The notes beneath the pieces are model-generated. The model was not told the DNA's origin. It saw only the letters and a list, made by a program, of their open reading frames with translations, and ran no database searches. This document shows positions 8,440 through 21,893 of a stretch of 29,195 nt of DNA, one piece after another. The position numbers and the translations under genes are program-made. This DNA is from Brugia malayi (lineage: Eukaryota > Nematoda > Chromadorea > Rhabditida > Onchocercidae): assembly GCF_000002995.4 (NCBI RefSeq), contig NW_025062344.1:1-29195 (forward strand), written 5' to 3'. Position 1 is the stretch's first letter; every line of letters begins with the position of its first letter.

Positions 8440-11400
8440 ATCTAAAAATAAACATTTATTGAACTTAATTGATTACTTTTATTTGCATTAAACTTGATCT
8501 GCTGACATTCTATTTACTATTTTTGACATTTTATGCTAACTTTGGACTTTAAAAGTTAACTTTAAAGCAAACTTTCATTGCAGAAATTAATTAAATCTGC
8601 AATTATAATTGATTTCAAATATTTTTTAAATATTAAAATTAATTTTAGTCACAAATCCAGATTGGGTTACTACAGAAATTTCGACAGATTTTAAAAGTTT
8701 TAATAAAATAAATACTAAAAATGTTTTAATTTTTAATAATTCTGTTTCAAATAAAATCTTCCAATGCCGGGAAAATATATTTTATCTAAAAATAAACATT
8801 TATTGAACTTAATTGATTACTTTTATTTGCATTAAACTTGATCTGCTGACATTCTATTTACTATTTTTGACATTTTATGCTAACTTTGGACTTTAAAAGT
8901 TAACTTTAAAGCAAACTTTCATTGCAGAAATTAATGAAATCTGCAATTATAATTGATTTCAAATATTTTTTAAACATTAAAATTAATTTTAGTCACAAAT
9001 CCAGATTGGGTTACTACAGAAATTTCGACAGATTTTAAAAGTTTTAATAAAATAAATACTAAAAATGTTTTAATTTTTAATAATTCTGTTTCAAATAAAA
9101 TCTGCCAATGCCGGGAAAAATATATTTTTCTAAAAATAAACATTTATTGAACTTAATTGATTACTTTTATTTGCATTAAACTTGATCTGCTGACATTCTA
9201 TTTACTATTTTTGACATTTTATGCTAACTTTGGACTTTAAAAGTTAACTTTAAAGCAAACTTTCATTGCAGAAATTAATTAAATCTGCAATTATAATTGA
9301 TTTCAAATATTTTTAAATATTAAAATTAATTTTAGTCACAAATCCAGATTGGGTTACTACAGAAATTTCGACAGATTTTAAAAGTTTTAATAAAATAAAT
9401 ACTAAAAATGTTTTAATTTTTAATAATTCTGTTTCAAATAAAATCTTCCAATGCCGGAAAATATATTTTATCTAAAAATAAACATTTATTGAACTTAATT
9501 GATTACTTTTATTTGCATTAAACTTGATCTGCTGACATTCTATTTACTATTTTTGACATTTTATGCTAACTTTGGACTTTAAAAGTTAACTTTAAAGCAA
9601 ACTTTCATTGCAGAAATTAATTAAATCTGCAATTATAATTGATTTCAAATATTTTTTAAATATTAAAATTAATTTTAGTCACAAATCCAGATTGGGTTAC
9701 TACAGAAATTTCGACAGATTTTAAAAGTTTTAATAAAATAAATACTAAAAATGTTTTAATTTTTAATAATTCTGTTTCAAATAAAATCTACCATGTGCTG
9801 GAAAAATATATTTATTCTAAAAATAAACATTTATTGAACTTAATTGATTACTTTTATTTGCATTAAACTTGATCTGCTGACATTCTATTTACTATTTTTG
9901 ACATTTTATGCTAACTTTGGACTTTAAAAGTTAACTTTAAAGCAAACTTTCATTGCAGAAATTAATTAAATCTGCAATTATAATTGATTTCAAATATTTT
10001 TTAAATATTAAAATTAATTTTAGTCACAAATCCAGATTGGGTTACTACAGAAATTTCGACAGATTTTAAAAGTTTTAATAAAATAAATACTAAAAATGTT
10101 TTAATTTTTAATAATTCTGTTTCAAATAAAATCTACCATGTGCTGGAAAAATATATTTTATCTAAAAATAAACATTTATTGAACTTAATTGATTACTTTT
10201 ATTTGCATTAAACTTGATCTGCTGACATTCTATTTACTATTTTTGACATTTTATGCTAACTTTGGACTTTAAAAGTTAACTTTAAAGCAAACTTTCATTG
10301 CAGAAATTAATTAAATCTGCAATTATAATTGATTTCAAATATTTTTTAAATATTAAAATTAATTTTAGTCACAAATCCAGATTGGGTTACTACAGAAATT
10401 TCGACAGATTTTAAAAGTTTTAATAAAATAAATACTAAAAATGTTTTAATTTTTAATAATTCTGTTTCAAATAAAATCTCCTGTGCTGGAAAAATATATT
10501 TTATCTAAAAATAAACATTTATTGAACTTAATTGATTACTTTTATTTGCATTAAAGTTGATCTGCTGACATTCAATTTACTATTTTTGACATTTTATGCT
10601 AACTTTGGACTTTAAAAGTTAACTTTAAAGCAAACTTTCATTGCAGAAATTAATTAAATCTGCAATTATAATTGATTTCAAATATTTTTAAATATTAAAA
10701 TTAATTTTAGTCACAAATCCAGATTGGGTTACTACAGAAATTTCGACAGATTTTAAAAGTTTTAATAAAATAAATACTAAAAATGTTTTAATTTTTAATA
10801 ATTCTGTTTCAAATAAAATCTTCCAATGCCGGGAAAATATATTTTATCTAAAAATAAACATTTATTGAACTTAATTGATTACTTTTATTTGCATTAAACT
10901 TGATCTGCTGACATTCTATTTACTATTTTTGACATTTTATGCTAACTTTGGACTTTAAAAGTTAACTTTAAAGCAAACTTTCATTGCAGAAATTAATTAA
11001 ATCTGCAATTATAATTGATTTCAAATATTTTTTAAATATTAAAATTAATTTTAGTCACAAATCCAGATTGGGTTACTACAGAAATTTCGACAGATTTTAA
11101 AAGTTTTAATAAAATAAATACTAAAAATGTTTTAATTTTTAATAATTCTGTTTCAAATAAAATCTTCCAATGCCGGAAAATATATTTTATCTAAAAATAA
11201 ACATTTATTGAACTTAATTGATTACTTTTATTTGCATTAAACTTGATCTGCTGACATTCTATTTACTATTTTTGACATTTTATGCTAACTTTGGACTTTA
11301 AAAGTTAACTTTAAAGCAAACTTTCATTGCAGAAATTAATTAAATCTGCAATTATAATTGATTTCAAATATTTTTTAAATATTAAAATTAATTTTAGTCA

Positions 11401-14400
11401 CAAATCCAGATTGGGTTACTACAGAAATTTCGACAGATTTTAAAAGTTTTAATAAAATAAATACTAAAAATGTTTTAATTTTTAATAATTCTGTTTCAAA
11501 TAAAATCTTCCAATGCCTGGAAAATATATTTTATCTAAAAATAAACATTTATTGAACTTAATTGATTACTTTTATTTGCATTAAACTTGATCTGCTGACA
11601 TTCTATTTACTATTTTTGACATTTTATGCTAACTTTGGACTTTAAAAGTTAACTTTAAAGCAAACTTTCATTGCAGAAATTAATTAAATCTGCAATTATA
11701 ATTGATTTCAAATATTTTTTAAATATTAAAATTAATTTTAGTCACAAATCCAGATTGGGTTACTACAGAAATTTCGACAGATTTTAAAAGTTTTAATAAA
11801 ATAAATACTAAAAATGTTTTAATTTTTAATAATTCTGTTTCAAATAAAATCTACCTGTGCCGGAAAAATATATTTTATCTAAAAATAAACATTTATTGAA
11901 CTTAATTGATTACTTTTATTTGCATTAAACTTGATCTGCTGACATTCTATTTACTATTTTTGACATTTTATGCTAACTTTGGACTTTAAAAGTTAACTTT
12001 AAAGCAAACTTTCATTGCAGAAATTAATTAAATCTGCAATTATAATTGATTTCAAATATTTTTTAAATATTAAAATTAATTTTAGTCACAAATCCAGATT
12101 GGGTTACTACAGAAATTTCGACAGATTTTAAAAGTTTTAATAAAATAAATACTAAAAATGTTTTAATTTTTAATAATTCTGTTTCAAATAAAATCTCCAA
12201 TGCCGGGAAAATATATTTTATCTAAAAATAAACATTTATTGAACTTAATTGATTACTTTTATTTGCATTAAACTTGATCTGCTGACATTCTATTTACTAT
12301 TTTTGACATTTTATGCTAACTTTGGACTTTAAAAGTTAACTTTAAAGCAAACTTTCATTGCAGAAATTAATGAAATCTGCAATTATAATTGATTTCAAAT
12401 ATTTTTTAAACATTAAAATTAATTTTAGTCACAAATCCAGATTGGGTTACTACAGAAATTTCGACAGATTTTAAAAGTTTTAATAAAATAAATACTAAAA
12501 ATGTTTTAATTTTTAATAATTCTGTTTCAAATAAAATCTACCAATGCTGGGAAAAATATATTTTATCTAAAAATAAACATTTATTGAACTTAATTGATTA
12601 CTTTTATTTGCATTAAACTTGATCTGCTGACATTCTATTTACTATTTTTGACATTTTATGCTAACTTTGGACTTTAAAAGTTAACTTTAAAGCAAACTTT
12701 CATTGCAGAAATTAATTAAATCTGCAATTATAATTGATTTCAAATATTTTTTAAATATTAAAATTAATTTTAGTCACAAATCCAGATTGGGTTACTACAG
12801 AAATTTCGACAGATTTTAAAAGTTTTAATAAAATAAATACTAAAAATGTTTTAATTTTTAATAATTCTGTTTCAAATAAAATCTCCAATGCCGGAAAATA
12901 TATTTTATCTAAAAATAAACATTTATTGAACTTAATTGATTACTTTTATTTGCATTAAAGTTGATCTGCTGACATTCTATTTACTATTTTTGACATTTTA
13001 TGCTAACTTTGGACTTTAAAAGTTAACTTTAAAGCAAACTTTCATTGCAGAAATTAATTAAATCTGCAATTATAATTGATTTCAAATATTTTTTAAATAT
13101 TAAAATTAATTTTAGTCACAAATCCAGATTGGGTTACTACAGAAATTTCGACAGATTTTAAAAGTTTTAATAAAATAAATACTAAAAATGTTTTAATTTT
13201 TAATAATTCTGTTTCAAATAAAATCTCCAATGCCGGAAAAATATATTTTTTCTAAAAATAAACATTTATTGAACTTAATTGATTACTTTTATTTGCATTA
13301 AACTTGATCTGCTGACATTCTATTTACTATTTTTGACATTTTATGCTAACTTTGGACTTTAAAAGTTAACTTTAAAGCAAACTTTCATTGCAGAAATTAA
13401 TTAAATCTGCAATTATAATTGATTTCAAATATTTTTTAAATATTAAAATTAATTTTAGTCACAAATCCAGATTGGGTTACTACAGAAATTTCGACAGATT
13501 TTAAAAGTTTTAATAAAATAAATACTAAAAATGTTTTAATTTTTAATAATTCTGTTTCAAATAAAATCTACCTGTGCTGGAAAAATATATTTATCTAAAA
13601 ATAAACATTTATTGAACTTAATTGATTACTTTTATTTGCATTAAACTTGATCTGCTGACATTCTATTTACTATTTTTGACATTTTATGCTAACTTTGGAC
13701 TTTAAAAGTTAACTTTAAAGCAAACTTTCATTGCAGAAATTAATTAAATCTGCAATTATAATTGATTTCAAATATTTTTTAAATATTAAAATTAATTTTA
13801 GTCACAAATCCAGATTGGGTTACTACAGAAATTTCGACAGATTTTAAAAGTTTTAATAAAATAAATACTAAAAATGTTTTAATTTTTAATAATTCTGTTT
13901 CAAATAAAATCTACCTGTGCTGGAAAAATATATTTTATCTAAAAATAAACATTTATTGAACTTAATTGATTACTTTTATTTGCATTAAACTTGATCTGCT
14001 GACATTCTATTTACTATTTTTGACATTTTATGCTAACTTTGGACTTTAAAAGTTAACTTTAAAGCAAACTTTCATTGCAGAAATTAATTAAATCTGCAAT
14101 TATAATTGATTTCAAATATTTTTTAAATATTAAAATTAATTTTAGTCACAAATCCAGATTGGGTTACTACAGAAATTTCGACAGATTTTAAAAGTTTTAA
14201 TAAAATAAATACTAAAAATGTTTTAATTTTTAATAATTCTGTTTCAAATAAAATCTACCTGTGCCGGGAAAATATATTTTATCTAAAAATAAACATTTAT
14301 TGAACTTAATTGATTACTTTTATTTGCATTAAACTTGATCTGCTGACATTCTATTTACTATTTTTGACATTTTATGCTAACTTTGGACTTTAAAAGTTAA

Positions 14401-17400
14401 CTTTAAAGCAAACTTTCATTGCAGAAATTAATTAAATCTGCAATTATAATTGATTTCAAATATTTTTTAAATATTAAAATTAATTTTAGTCACAAATCCA
14501 GATTGGGTTACTACAGAAATTTCGACAGATTTTAAAAGTTTTAATAAAATAAATACTAAAAATGTTTTAATTTTTAATAATTCTGTTTCAAATAAAATCT
14601 TCCAATGCCGGAAAAATATATTTTATCTAAAAATAAACATTTATTGAACTTAATTGATTACTTTTATTTGCATTAAACTTGATCTGCTGACATTCTATTT
14701 ACTATTTTTGACATTTTATGCTAACTTTGGACTTTAAAAGTTAACTTTAAAGCAAACTTTCATTGCAGAAATTAATTAAATCTGCAATTATAATTGATTT
14801 CAAATATTTTTTAAATATTAAAATTAATTTTAGTCACAAATCCAGATTGGGTTACTACAGAAATTTCGACAGATTTTAAAAGTTTTAATAAAATAAATAC
14901 TAAAAATGTTTTAATTTTTAATAATTCTGTTTCAAATAAAATCTTCCAATGCCGGAAAATATATTTTATCTAAAAATAAACATTTATTGAACTTAATTGA
15001 TTACTTTTATTTGCATTAAACTTGATCTGCTGACATTCTATTTACTATTTTTGACATTTTATGCTAACTTTGGACTTTAAAAGTTAACTTTAAAGCAAAC
15101 TTTCATTGCAGAAATTAATTAAATCTGCAATTATAATTGATTTCAAATATTTTTAAATATTAAAATTAATTTTAGTCACAAATCCAGATTGGGTTACTAC
15201 AGAAATTTCGACAGATTTTAAAAGTTTTAATAAAATAAATACTAAAAATGTTTTAATTTTTAATAATTCTGTTTCAAATAAAATCTTCCAATGCCGGAAA
15301 AATATATTTATCTAAAAATAAACATTTATTGAACTTAATTGATTACTTTTATTTGCATTAAACTTGATCTGCTGACATTCTATTTACTATTTTTGACATT
15401 TTATGCTAACTTTGGACTTTAAAAGTTAACTTTAAAGCAAACTTTCATTGCAGAAATTAATTAAATCTGCAATTATAATTGATTTCAAATATTTTTTAAA
15501 TATTAAAATTAATTTTAGTCACAAATCCAGATTGGGTTACTACAGAAATTTCGACAGATTTTAAAAGTTTTAATAAAATAAATACTAAAAATGTTTTAAT
15601 TTTTAATAATTCTGTTTCAAATAAAATCTACCTGTGCTGGAAAATATATTTTATCTAAAAATAAACATTTATTGAACTTAATTGATTACTTTTATTTGCA
15701 TTAAACTTGATCTGCTGACATTCTATTTACTATTTTTGACATTTTATGCTAACTTTGGACTTTAAAAGTTAACTTTAAAGCAAACTTTCATTGCAGAAAT
15801 TAATTAAATCTGCAATTATAATTGATTTCAAATATTTTTTAAATATTAAAATTAATTTTAGTCACAAATCCAGATTGGGTTACTACAGAAATTTCGACAG
15901 ATTTTAAAAGTTTTAATAAAATAAATACTAAAAATGTTTTAATTTTTAATAATTCTGTTTCAAATAAAATCTTCCAATGCCGGAAAATATATTTTATCTA
16001 AAAATAAACATTTATTGAACTTAATTGATTACTTTTATTTGCATTAAACTTGATCTGCTGACATTCTATTTACTATTTTTGACATTTTATGCTAACTTTG
16101 GACTTTAAAAGTTAACTTTAAAGCAAACTTTCATTGCAGAAATTAATTGAAATCTGCAATTATAATTGATTTCAAATATTTTTTAAATATTAAAATTAAT
16201 TTTAGTCACAAATCCAGATTGGGTTACTACAGAAATTTCGACAGATTTTAAAAGTTTTAATAAAATAAATACTAAAAATGTTTTAATTTTTAATAATTCT
16301 GTTTCAAATAAAATCTTCCAATGCCGGGAAAATATATTTTATCTAAAAATAAACATTTATTGAACTTAATTGATTACTTTTATTTGCATTAAAGTTGATC
16401 TGCTGACATTCTATTTACTATTTTTGACATTTTATGCTAACTTTGGACTTTAAAAGTTAACTTTAAAGCAAACTTTCATTGCAGAAATTAATGAAATCTG
16501 CAATTATAATTGATTTCAAATATTTTTTAAACATTAAAATTAATTTTAGTCACAAATCCAGATTGGGTTACTACAGAAATTTCGACAGATTTTAAAAGTT
16601 TTAATAAAATAAATACTAAAAATGTTTTAATTTTTAATAATTCTGTTTCAAATAAAATCTTCCAATGCCGGGAAAATATATTTTATCTAAAAATAAACAT
16701 TTATTGAACTTAATTGATTACTTTTATTTGCATTAAACTTGATCTGCTGACATTCTATTTACTATTTTTGACATTTTATGCTAACTTTGGACTTTAAAAG
16801 TTAACTTTAAAGCAAACTTTCATTGCAGAAATTAATTAAATCTGCAATTATAATTGATTTCAAATATTTTTTAAATATTAAAATTAATTTTAGTCACAAA
16901 TCCAGATTGGGTTACTACAGAAATTTCGACAGATTTTAAAAGTTTTAATAAAATAAATACTAAAAATGTTTTAATTTTTAATAATTCTGTTTCAAATAAA
17001 ATCTACCAATGCCGGAAAAATATATTTTATCTAAAAATAAACATTTATTGAACTTAATTGATTACTTTTATTTGCATTAAACTTGATCTGCTGACATTCT
17101 ATTTACTATTTTTGACATTTTATGCTAACTTTGGACTTTAAAAGTTAACTTTAAAGCAAACTTTCATTGCAGAAATTAATTAAATCTGCAATTATAATTG
17201 ATTTCAAATATTTTTTAAATATTAAAATTAATTTTAGTCACAAATCCAGATTGGGTTACTACAGAAATTTCGACAGATTTTAAAAGTTTTAATAAAATAA
17301 ATACTAAAAATGTTTTAATTTTTAATAATTCTGTTTCAAATAAAATCTACCAATGCCGGAAAATATATTTTATCTAAAAATAAACATTTATTGAACTTAA

Positions 17401-20400
17401 TTGATTACTTTTATTTGCATTAAACTTGATCTGCTGACATTCTATTTACTATTTTTGACATTTTATGCTAACTTTGGACTTTAAAAGTTAACTTTAAAGC
17501 AAACTTTCATTGCAGAAATTAATTAAATCTGCAATTATAATTGATTTCAAATATTTTTTAAATATTAAAATTAATTTTAGTCACAAATCCAGATTGGGTT
17601 ACTACAGAAATTTCGACAGATTTTAAAAGTTTTAATAAAATAAATACTAAAAATGTTTTAATTTTTAATAATTCTGTTTCAAATAAAATCTACCAATGCC
17701 GGAAAAATATATTTTATCTAAAAATAAACATTTATTGAACTTAATTGATTACTTTTATTTGCATTAAACTTGATCTGCTGACATTCTATTTACTATTTTT
17801 GACATTTTATGCTAACTTTGGACTTTAAAAGTTAACTTTAAAGCAAACTTTCATTGCAGAAATTAATTAAATCTGCAATTATAATTGATTTCAAATATTT
17901 TTTAAATATTAAAATTAATTTTAGTCACAAATCCAGATTGGGTTACTACAGAAATTTCGACAGATTTTAAAAGTTTTAATAAAATAAATACTAAAAATGT
18001 TTTAATTTTTAATAATTCTGTTTCAAATAAAATCTGCCAATGCCGGAAAAATATATTTTTCTAAAAATAAACATTTATTGAACTTAATTGATTACTTTTA
18101 TTTGCATTAAACTTGATCTGCTGACATTCTATTTACTATTTTTGACATTTTATGCTAACTTTGGACTTTAAAAGTTAACTTTAAAGCAAACTTTCATTGC
18201 AGAAATTAATTAAATCTGCAATTATAATTGATTTCAAATATTTTTAAATATTAAAATTAATTTTAGTCACAAATCCAGATTGGGTTACTACAGAAATTTC
18301 GACAGATTTTAAAAGTTTTAATAAAATAAATACTAAAAATGTTTTAATTTTTAATAATTCTGTTTCAAATAAAATCTACCATGTGCGGAAAATATATTTA
18401 TTCTAAAAATAAACATTTATTGAACTTAATTGATTACTTTTATTTGCATTAAACTTGATCTGCTGACATTCTATTTACTATTTTTGACATTTTATGCTAA
18501 CTTTGGACTTTAAAAGTTAACTTTAAAGCAAACTTTCATTGCAGAAATTAATTAAATCTGCAATTATAATTGATTTCAAATATTTTTTAAATATTAAAAT
18601 TAATTTTAGTCACAAATCCAGATTGGGTTACTACAGAAATTTCGACAGATTTTAAAAGTTTTAATAAAATAAATACTAAAAATGTTTTAATTTTTAATAA
18701 TTCTGTTTCAAATAAAATCTACCTATGCCTGGAAAAATATATTTTATCTAAAAATAAACATTTATTGAACTTAATTGATTACTTTTATTTGCATTAAACT
18801 TGATCTGCTGACATTCTATTTACTATTTTTGACATTTTATGCTAACTTTGGACTTTAAAAGTTAACTTTAAAGCAAACTTTCATTGCAGAAATTAATTAA
18901 ATCTGCAATTATAATTGATTTCAAATATTTTTTAAATATTAAAATTAATTTTAGTCACAAATCCAGATTGGGTTACTACAGAAATTTCGACAGATTTTAA
19001 AAGTTTTAATAAAATAAATACTAAAAATGTTTTAATTTTTAATAATTCTGTTTCAAATAAAATCTTCCAATGCCGGAAAAATATATTTTATCTAAAAATA
19101 AACATTTATTGAACTTAATTGATTACTTTTATTTGCATTAAACTTGATCTGCTGACATTCTATTTACTATTTTTGACATTTTATGCTAACTTTGGACTTT
19201 AAAAGTTAACTTTAAAGCAAACTTTCATTGCAGAAATTAATTAAATCTGCAATTATAATTGATTTCAAATATTTTTTAAATATTAAAATTAATTTTAGTC
19301 ACAAATCCAGATTGGGTTACTACAGAAATTTCGACAGATTTTAAAAGTTTTAATAAAATAAATACTAAAAATGTTTTAATTTTTAATAATTCTGTTTCAA
19401 ATAAAATCTTCCAATGCCGGGAAAAATATATTTTATCTAAAAATAAACATTTATTGAACTTAATTGATTACTTTTATTTGCATTAAACTTGATCTGCTGA
19501 CATTCTATTTACTATTTTTGACATTTTATGCTAACTTTGGACTTTAAAAGTTAACTTTAAAGCAAACTTTCATTGCAGAAATTAATGAAATCTGCAATTA
19601 TAATTGATTTCAAATATTTTTTAAACATTAAAATTAATTTTAGTCACAAATCCAGATTGGGTTACTACAGAAATTTCGACAGATTTTAAAAGTTTTAATA
19701 AAATAAATACTAAAAATGTTTTAATTTTTAATAATTCTGTTTCAAATAAAATCTGCCAATGCCGGAAAATATATTTTATCTAAAAATAAACATTTATTGA
19801 ACTTAATTGATTACTTTTATTTGCATTAAACTTGATCTGCTGACATTCTATTTACTATTTTTGACATTTTATGCTAACTTTGGACTTTAAAAGTTAACTT
19901 TAAAGCAAACTTTCATTGCAGAAATTAATTAAATCTGCAATTATAATTGATTTCAAATATTTTTTAAATATTAAAATTAATTTTAGTCACAAATCCAGAT
20001 TGGGTTACTACAGAAATTTCGACAGATTTTAAAAGTTTTAATAAAATAAATACTAAAAATGTTTTAATTTTTAATAATTCTGTTTCAAATAAAATCTTCC
20101 AATGCCGGAAAATATATTTTATCTAAAAATAAACATTTATTGAACTTAATTGATTACTTTTATTTGCATTAAACTTGATCTGCTGACATTCTATTTACTA
20201 TTTTTGACATTTTATGCTAACTTTGGACTTTAAAAGTTAACTTTAAAGCAAACTTTCATTGCAGAAATTAATTAAATCTGCAATTATAATTGATTTCAAA
20301 TATTTTTTAAATATTAAAATTAATTTTAGTCACAAATCCAGATTGGGTTACTACAGAAATTTCGACAGATTTTAAAAGTTTTAATAAAATAAATACTAAA

Positions 20401-20862
20401 AATGTTTTAATTTTTAATAATTCTGTTTCAAATAAAATCTACCAATGCCGGAAAAATATATTTTTTCTAAAAATAAACATTTATTGAACTTAATTGATTA
20501 CTTTTATTTGCATTAAACTTGATCTGCTGACATTCTATTTACTATTTTTGACATTTTATGCTAACTTTGGACTTTAAAAGTTAACTTTAAAGCAAACTTT
20601 CATTGCAGAAATTAATTAAATCTGCAATTATAATTGATTTCAAATATTTTTTAAATATTAAAATTAATTTTAGTCACAAATCCAGATTGGGTTACTACAG
20701 AAATTTCGACAGATTTTAAAAGTTTTAATAAAATAAATACTAAAAATGTTTTAATTTTTAATAATTCTGTTTCAAATAAAATCTACCAATGCCGGAAAAA
20801 TATATTTTATCTAAAAATAAACATTTATTGAACTTAATTGATTACTTTTATTTGCATTAAAC

Positions 20863-21893
20863 TTGATCTGCTGACATTCTAATTTACTATTTTTGACATT
20901 TTATGCTAACTTTGGACTTTAAAAGTTAACTTTAAAGCAAACTTTCATTGCAGAAATTAATGAAATCTGCAATTATAATTGATTTCAAATATTTTTTAAA
21001 CATTAAAATTAATTTTAGTCACAAATCCAGATTGGGTTACTACAGAAATTTCGACAGATTTTAAAAATTTTAATAAAATAAATACTAAAAATGTTTTAAT
21101 TTTCAATTATTCTGTTTCAAATAAAATCTTCCAATGCCGGAAAAATATATTTTTTCTAAAAATAAACATTTATTGAACTTAATTGATTACTTTTATTTGC
21201 ATTAAACTTGATCTGCTGACATTCTATTTACTATTTTTGACATTTTATGCTAACTTTGGACTTTAAAAGTTAACTTTAAAGCAAACTTTCATTGCAGAAA
21301 TTAATTAAATCTGCAATTATAATTGATTTCAAATATTTTTTAAATATTAAAATTAATTTTAGTCACAAATCCAGATTGGGTTACTACAGAAATTTCGACA
21401 GATTTTAAAAGTTTACTAAAATAAATACTAAAAATGTTTTAATTTTTAATAATTCTGTTTCAAATAAAATCTCCTGTGCCGGAAAAATATATTTTATCTA
21501 AAAATAAACATTTATTGAACTTAATTGATTACTTTTATTTGCATTAAACTTGATCTGCTGACATTCTATTTACTATTTTTGACATTTTATGCTAACTTTG
21601 GACTTTAAAAGTTAACTTTAAAGCAAACTTTCATTGCAGAAATTAATTAAATCTGCAATTATAATTGATTTCAAATATTTTTTAAATATTAAAAATAATT
21701 TCAGTCACAAATCCAGATTGGGTTACTACAGAAATATCAACAGATTTTAAAAGTTTTAATAAAATAAATACTAAAAATGTTTCAATTTTTAATAATTCTG
21801 TTTCAAATAAAATCTACCAATGCCGGAAAAATATATTTTTTCTAAAAATAAACATTTATTGAACTTAATTGATTACTTTTATTTGCATTAAAC
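20863..21893. repeat. Three adjacent mildly divergent monomers inside the core
   Basis: The copies at 20863, 21208 and 21550 differ from their uniform neighbours. The first has TCTAATTT at 20879, TTTAAAAATTTTAAT near 21060 and TTTTCAATTATTCTG near 21101. The second has GTTTACTAAAATAAA at 21411. The third has AAAAATAATTTCAGTC near 21690, GAAATATCAACAG (losing the usual TCGA) near 21730 and GTTTCAATTTTT near 21779. Neighbours on both sides return to the consensus. Confidence 0.75.

Larger units (their letters stand above)
8151..8493. repeat. Representative clean monomer (343 bp)
   Basis: This copy is typical of the core and serves as reference. In order it holds: the landmark TTGATCTGCT; a TGACATT motif repeated 21 bp apart; a palindrome cluster (8204-8304); a conserved block around TCACAAATCCAGATTGGGT (8306-8324) followed by TTTCGACAG (8336-8344); an A/T-tract region containing GTTTTAAT twice 26 bp apart (8354 and 8380); the hypervariable box (8415-8427); the palindrome AAAATATATTTT; and a closing AT-rich stretch ending GCATTAAAC. 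The two halves do not align in a constant register: shared words such as TTTAAAAGTT and TTTCAAATA sit at unequal offsets (142 and 131 bp in the neighbouring copy). A simple duplicated 171 bp ancestor is therefore not evident by eye. Confidence 0.9.

Noticed and set aside
8151..8493. Monomer as a dimer of two related 171 bp halves
   Set aside because: Shared words between halves occur at unequal offsets and are mostly AT-rich; no consistent alignment is visible by eye. A self-alignment could still reveal remote similarity.
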